A DNA stretch of 64,000 bases, from contig OZ007509.1 of the NCBI GenBank assembly GCA_963931865.1, positions 16,336,627-16,400,626 on the forward strand, written 5' to 3'. A program made the translations under genes and the position numbers. The notes below the pieces were generated by a model. It was not told where the DNA came from. It did no database searches and worked only from the letters and a program-made list of their open reading frames with translations. The stretch comes from Axinella damicornis (taxonomy: Eukaryota; Porifera; Demospongiae; Axinellida; Axinellidae). Within the stretch, counting starts at the first letter, position 1; every line of letters starts with the position of its first letter. This document shows, in pieces, positions 60,428 to 64,000 of this stretch.

Positions 60428-62971
60428 AGACAGCAGAGTGGGGTGGAGGTAGCACCTGTGAGAAGTGCAGTATACCTTTCTTCTGGAACGTGAAGGATAT
60501 GTGGAGTCAAAAGACAATAGGTGTCCGGCAGGTGACTGATGTAAACACGTACAATAAACACTGCAAACATTATTCATCTGTAACACACAATGTTCACAGC
60601 CTTTATTATGCATGTTAGAGTACAACCAATCCATCTTGCGATCACCTTAAACCTTCTTGTCTTCTCCCTCCCTCCCTCATCCTTCCCCCTCATTCCTTTC
60701 CTCCTCCATCCCTTCCCACCTTCCTTCCTCCTCCTTCCCTTCCCACCCTCCTCCTTCCCTTCCCTCCCTCCCCAGCACCACTGCCGCAAATGTGGCCGTG
60801 CAGTGTGTGGCAAGTGCTCCAGTGAGCAGTCCACCTTCCCCCCAATGGGGTTTGAGATTCCAGTGCGCATGTGTGGGGATTGCCACTCCACTATCACCAC
60901 AGACGAGTAAGTCAGCGCCTCACTGGAGAGCATCCAGGATAGTTTGTACATGTAGTACTCCATTTGACATGTGGATCGAAAGACCGTTTTATTGTTGCAG
61001 GATTCGAACTCTCTATCCCCTCTCCCTCCCTCCCTCCCTCCCTCCGTCCCTCCCTCCCTCTCTCCCTCCCTCCCTCCCTCCCTCCCTCCTCCATCCCTCC
61101 CACCTTTCCTCTCTCATTCTTCCCCCTCCTTCCCCTCCCTATACCTGACCACCTCTCCCCTCTCATTTCCATTTCTTCTCTCTTCTCTGTCTCCTGTCTC
61201 CCCTTTGTTTCCTCTCTCCATCTGGCATCTTCCACTTCTCCCAGCCGCACTCCCCTTGCTAGCTTTTTTGAGCTGAACTCAGCTATTACCTGTATGCATC
61301 TAGACGAACCAAGAGGACTCTGGATAACTGCCAGTTCCGACAAACTCATCAGGGTCAGTTAGTAATACAAGGTGGTAACCTCGTTCCCAGGCTCCCCCCT
61401 GCACAGCAATGTAAACGCAGGGGGGAGCCTGGGAATGAGGATAGGGTCTAGGAGTAGCCTTGTTCCCAGTCCCACGCCCAGCTTTTCGTCACTTGCAGTA
61501 CGGTAAAGCGGGGAGGGCCTGGTACATTTCCTCATGTGAGTGACGTCAAGGGTAGAAAGACGGCAGAAAGACCTAAATGAATGTGGGCGTATGTGGGTCT
61601 CAGAACAGCAAGAAGAGCGAAGGTACCAGGTAACATACCACACGTATCTAGCTAGTGGGGGGCGACTGTCGTACTCACCAAGCGTTGAATGTGTAGATGG
61701 TTGAATTACACGCAAAACGTAGCATCCTCGTTCTGAAAATTTTGCCTTTTGTTGATTACGTCATGCTCACGTGAAGAAATGTACCATGCCCTCCCCGCTT
61801 TATCATACTGCAAGTGACGAAAAGCTGGGCGTGGGACTGGGTACGAGGCTAGTCTAGGAGCTGTGCAGATCATGTAAATTATCTTGTAGTTGGAACTAAA
61901 ACTAATTACCAATTAACAGGTGGTATGTGGGAATAACATTCTCTGCAGATTAGGACCCAGCCACCCCCTGTTATATACAGAGTTGTGCAAAAGGGAGGGG
62001 GGTGTGGTTGTGGGAATAGGGGAAGGAGGGTGTGACATGGGGAAGAGGGTGTGGAATGGGAAGGAGGATGTGGCATGGGGAAGAGGGTGGAGCATGGGGA
62101 AGGTGTGGCACAGGAAAGGAACCTCCAAGCACTATGTGAAGCCACACGTACTACTGGAATATAGTCAGCAATAGTGTGCCCCAGGCACTAGGTGAAGGAA
62201 GTAGGGTTTTCCTAGTCTCGTCCCCAGGCCTCCGCCCAGATTTTATCTCACAGCCGTGGAGAAAAATCCGTCCACCGCTGCGAGATAAAATCCGGGCGGA
62301 GGCCTGGGAATGAGGCTAGGTTTTTCCCAGGCAACAACAGACAGTGATGTTGATACCGTATTTCCGCGAATAGACGCCGCGGCGTTTATTTATTTCGTTG
62401 GTCAGTTTGGTGCGGCCACTATTCGAGGGCGGCGTTTATTCGAGGGCGGCGTTTATTACTTTCGGCAGTATGACAGCGCCACGTACACAGCTAGCTCCCC
62501 GTCGAATTGCGTCAACAAGCAGGTGAGAAAGTAGAATTTTCGGTCGAGAGACACACAAAACAACAACTCAAATGGGCAAGATTCGGCAAGTGCCGTCCGC
62601 GATCCGCAGCTGGAACACTGAGCGACTTTGATTAGTCGTAGCCTGAGGCTTTGCGTCAAAGCGATACACACGGGACGAGGACGACGGTGAAGATGCCTTC
62701 GCGGGATGCATATGGAGGGGGATGACGACGAGCTCGAGGACTTAGACTGTCTTCCACGCATGCTAACCCGCCGCGGCGTTTATTCGAGGGCGGCGTTTAT
62801 TTCACTCAGCGCCTCCAATTGTGCGGCGTTTATTCGAGGGCGGCGTCTATTCGCGGAAATACGGTATCTGACCCCCAGACAGCATTTCCCCAGCTTGCCT
62901 GGGTTCATGGCTATAGGGATTGATGATCATCTTTGCTGCAGGTGTGGGACATCAAGCCTCTCCTCTCCTGA
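54631..62971 (+). CDS. WDFY2: WD repeat and FYVE domain protein (WDFY1/2-like)
   Basis: Endosomal PI3P-binding scaffold. Twelve exons: 54631-54758, 55141-55208, 58184-58257, 58832-58886, 59190-59340, 59465-59577, 59717-59843, 60093-60198, 60430-60531, 60776-60906, 61245-61353, 62942-62971. WD repeats include [57 protein letters not shown] and [20 protein letters not shown]. The FYVE zinc finger is inserted before the last WD repeat: [10 protein letters not shown]...[18 protein letters not shown]...VRMCGDCH, with the R(K/R)HHC-type basic motif as RQHHCRKCG. It ends [16 protein letters not shown]. The domain order and length (about 400 aa) match WDFY2. Intron 2 (3 kb) holds an 818-bp palindromic element and a 1.5-kb satellite. 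An AATAAA signal lies 190 bases past the stop. Confidence 0.94.
55232..56061. mobile_element. 818-bp palindromic element inserted in a satellite, TSD CTGTAC
   Basis: 55238-56055 begins TATGGGGGGCCAAATGAGTC and ends with its complement. The outer 120 bases of each arm match closely; the interior is an array of TCCTATATCATATCGGA-like units that invert at the middle (about 55590). CTGTAC flanks both ends. Satellite units occur on both sides, so it inserted into the array. Confidence 0.85.
56062..57580 (+). repeat. 22-bp satellite, about 70 units
   Basis: CTGTGTACTGTGATCAGACC plus CA, with 18-22 base variants (CTGTATACTG, CGGTGTACTG, CTGTACTG). Every unit keeps the palindrome TGATCA. Groups of units recur as a higher-order pattern (56220-57060). 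One unit also lies left of the palindromic element at 55219. Confidence 0.97.
57661..57970 (+). repeat. 174-bp direct duplication
   Basis: GTACTTTCGGTTGTAGGTAG and the following roughly 110 bases recur at 57835 with few differences. Intronic in WDFY2. Confidence 0.9.
58385..58815 (+). repeat. About 45-bp tandem repeat
   Basis: Roughly nine units of CTTACAGTACCTTAATTTCA, GCTTACACTTCTGTAAGCAA, TAG. Each unit contains the inverted pair GCTTACA...TGTAAGC. Just upstream of WDFY2 exon 4. Confidence 0.9.
61379..61443. mobile_element. MITE, TAGCCTCGTTCCC family copy
   Basis: CCTCGTTCCCAGGCTCCCCC and inverted GGGGGAGCCTGGGAATGAGG around a short loop, 25 bases past WDFY2 exon 11. Confidence 0.75.
61446..61860. 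mobile_element. 397-bp MITE, TSD GTCTAGGAG
   Basis: 61455-61851: left TAGCCTTGTTCCCAGTCCCA, right TGGGACTGGGTACGAGGCTA, with about 100-bp complementary arms (CGCCCAGCTTTTCGTCACTT inside). GTCTAGGAG flanks both sides perfectly. The largest family member here. Confidence 0.92.
62204..62327. mobile_element. MITE, TSD GGGTTTTCC/GGTTTTTCC
   Basis: 62213-62318: TAGTCTCGTCCCCAGGCCTC and inverted GAGGCCTGGGAATGAGGCTA with long arms (CCGCCCAGATTTTATCTC inside). Flanking 9-mers match at eight of nine bases. Confidence 0.85.
62353..62867. mobile_element. 511-bp DNA transposon, ACCGTATTTCCGCGAATAGA ends
   Basis: 62355-62865 has inverted ends ACCGTATTTCCGCGAATAGA / TCTATTCGCGGAAATACGGT and subterminal GGCGTTTATTCGAGGGCGGC repeats in both orientations, with AT on both sides as a possible 2-bp target duplication. 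Similar termini are known from nonautonomous DNA elements in several invertebrates; the superfamily is not assigned here. In the last WDFY2 intron. Confidence 0.8.
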
Positions 62972-63341
62972 GTGATGCCGCGTGTGTCAACCATTTCCTA
63001 ATATTGACACAATTGTTGTTTCATGTGCCGTTTGTACTTTTGCAACTTTGTACGGTATATATTGCTGTGAATCTATTCCACCACATCTTGTGTGTGATTC
63101 CATTCCATATCCTGTCTCCATTCCATGTATTATGATTTCAGTTACAGTATGGTACAGCAATAAATGAACGCATGATTATGATTGAATGATTCACTAAATT
63201 GTTTGAATTTCTATCAGGGAGTTAAAAAGAAAAAATTGTGGACAAAATGAACCAAAAAGGTGTTACTAAAGGCTCTAGTTAATGGCTAGTCGGCTACACA
63301 CACCCTCCGCTAAGTGCACCATGGTCATCCACATGAGTCCC
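62972..63341. other. Convergent 3' flanks
   Basis: 3'UTR of WDFY2 and 3' flank of the minus-strand gene beyond 63342. No gene seen. Confidence 0.6.
63159..63164 (+). promoter_or_regulatory. Polyadenylation signal AATAAA for WDFY2
   Basis: Canonical AATAAA about 190 bases after the WDFY2 stop codon, before the convergent gene. Confidence 0.7.
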
Positions 63342-63687
63342 TCACTTGGCAGTGGCAAGGGCCTCCCTCTCGCGTTGTCTCTTCTCCCTCTCTGCCCTCC
63401 GCTGGGCTGCCCGCTCCTCGTAGGAAAGACCACTATCACTGGGGGGAGCAGAGTTCATATTTCATAATCACAGACCTAGATATAGACTAGCATGTGATCA
63501 TAGGCAGCGGACCTGAAAACCAGCAGATGTAATCTCAGAGGTTCTGGGGAGGGGGGATGCCCCACAGACCACCTTACAGGCCAGAGTGTGCTTCACACGT
63601 CATCAGTGTACTACCTTCAAAATCTTCAACGCTTCACGCCGATAATCGGCCACTGCTCTTTGCAGCTTCTGCATAGACGCATAACGC
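63342..63687 (-). CDS. 3' end of an unidentified gene with charged C-terminus
   Basis: The terminal exon 63438-63342, after a good acceptor (CCCCCCAG), reads SGLSYEERAAQRRAEREKRQ, then REREALATAK and stop. A likely upstream exon 63687-63615 reads RYASMQKLQRAVADYRREAL, then KILK and a GT donor. The two exons are not in matching phase, so an exon is missing or one boundary is wrong. Basic helical composition only; the family is not recognised. The rest of the gene lies beyond the window. Confidence 0.4.
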
Positions 63688-63867
63688 CTGTTATGCTCAG
63701 GCAATGTGTCTATACAGTCAACCCACCCAGGCCCGTAACCCCATCCGCTGGGGATCTTCACTTTTGTCAGTGAAACAACCGTGAGAGAGAGAAAGACAGC
63801 TGGAATTGGCTAAGTCCTCTAGCCTGTGCTGTTATATATGCAGCCTTGCTTCCGCTCCTCTGCTGTG

Positions 63868-63950
63868 GGCTGGACCCAGTGGCTTGGCGGTAAGAGTGTC
63901 TGACTATAGTACTCAGAAGGTCTTGGGTTTGAATCCCAGCTGGTCCCAGA
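63868..63950 (+). mobile_element. tRNA-derived SINE head
   Basis: Has Pol III box A-like TGGCTTGGCGG (63880) and box B-like GGTTTGAATCC (63926) at tRNA spacing, and roughly pairing GGACC/GGTCC ends. The anticodon arm is poor (9-base loop or mismatch, no U33), so a functional tRNA is unlikely. Confidence 0.55.
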
Positions 63951-64000
63951 ATTTTTCTGTGGATTATTCTATCTCTCCAAAGCTTGCACGCCTATATGTT

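Noticed and set aside
63872..63950. Functional tRNA gene
   Set aside because: The anticodon arm does not fold into a normal 7-base loop with U33 and the acceptor stem has mismatches; a tRNA-derived repeat fits better.

Overview
Eukaryotic, almost certainly animal, genomic DNA: nearly every gene is split by short GT-AG introns, and the gene set (FMR1/FXR, IFT57, NKAP, WDFY2, selenoprotein T, an Ig-rich adhesion GPCR, PA-TM-RING E3 ligase) is metazoan. The compact spacing, the Xi-class GST pair and the long introns full of tiny palindromic elements suggest an early-branching marine invertebrate such as a demosponge; that placement is an inference. All gene models were spliced by eye from protein similarity and GT/AG (twice GC/AG) boundaries.

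Layout. 0.4-1.4 kb (-) selenoprotein T; 1.5-4.4 kb (+) NKAP; 5.5-10.2 kb (-) a protein joining an F-BAR domain to a C-terminal J domain; 10.4-14.4 kb (+) IFT57; 14.6-15.5 kb (-) an intronless TDP2-like EEP protein with altered active-site residues; 15.8-18.2 and 18.4-20.8 kb (+) tandem glutathionyl-hydroquinone reductase (Xi GST) genes; 20.9-21.3 kb (-) a broken copy of the adhesion GPCR tail; 22.4-24.2 kb (-) a short RasGAP-domain gene; 25.4-27.4 kb a 2-kb foldback structure around a 200-N gap; 28.7 kb an orphan last GST exon; 28.9-44.5 kb (-) an adhesion GPCR with about a dozen Ig-like segments, EGF, HormR-like, GAIN/GPS and 7TM; 44.7-45.8 kb (+) intronless PA-TM-RING; 47.1-47.7 kb (-) a frame-broken PARP-like gene; 49.1-54.4 kb (-) FMR1/FXR; 54.6-63.0 kb (+) WDFY2; 63.3 kb to the end (-) the 3' end of an unidentified gene plus a tRNA-like SINE.

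Organisation. Five head-to-head pairs (SELENOT/NKAP, F-BAR-J/IFT57, EEP/GST, aGPCR/RING, FMR1/WDFY2) start within about 125-310 bp of each other, so bidirectional promoters dominate. The functions are varied (ER redox, splicing/transcription, membrane curvature, cilia, detoxification, adhesion signalling, ubiquitin, mRNA control, endosomes) with no sign of a shared pathway.

Non-coding content is unusually rich in inverted repeats: a MITE family with TIR TAGCCTCGTTCCCAGG and 9-bp target duplications, a perfect 279-bp palindrome, a 2-kb foldback with mirrored CCAAT/TATA promoter modules, an 818-bp palindromic element inside a 22-bp satellite, and many long G/C homopolymers.
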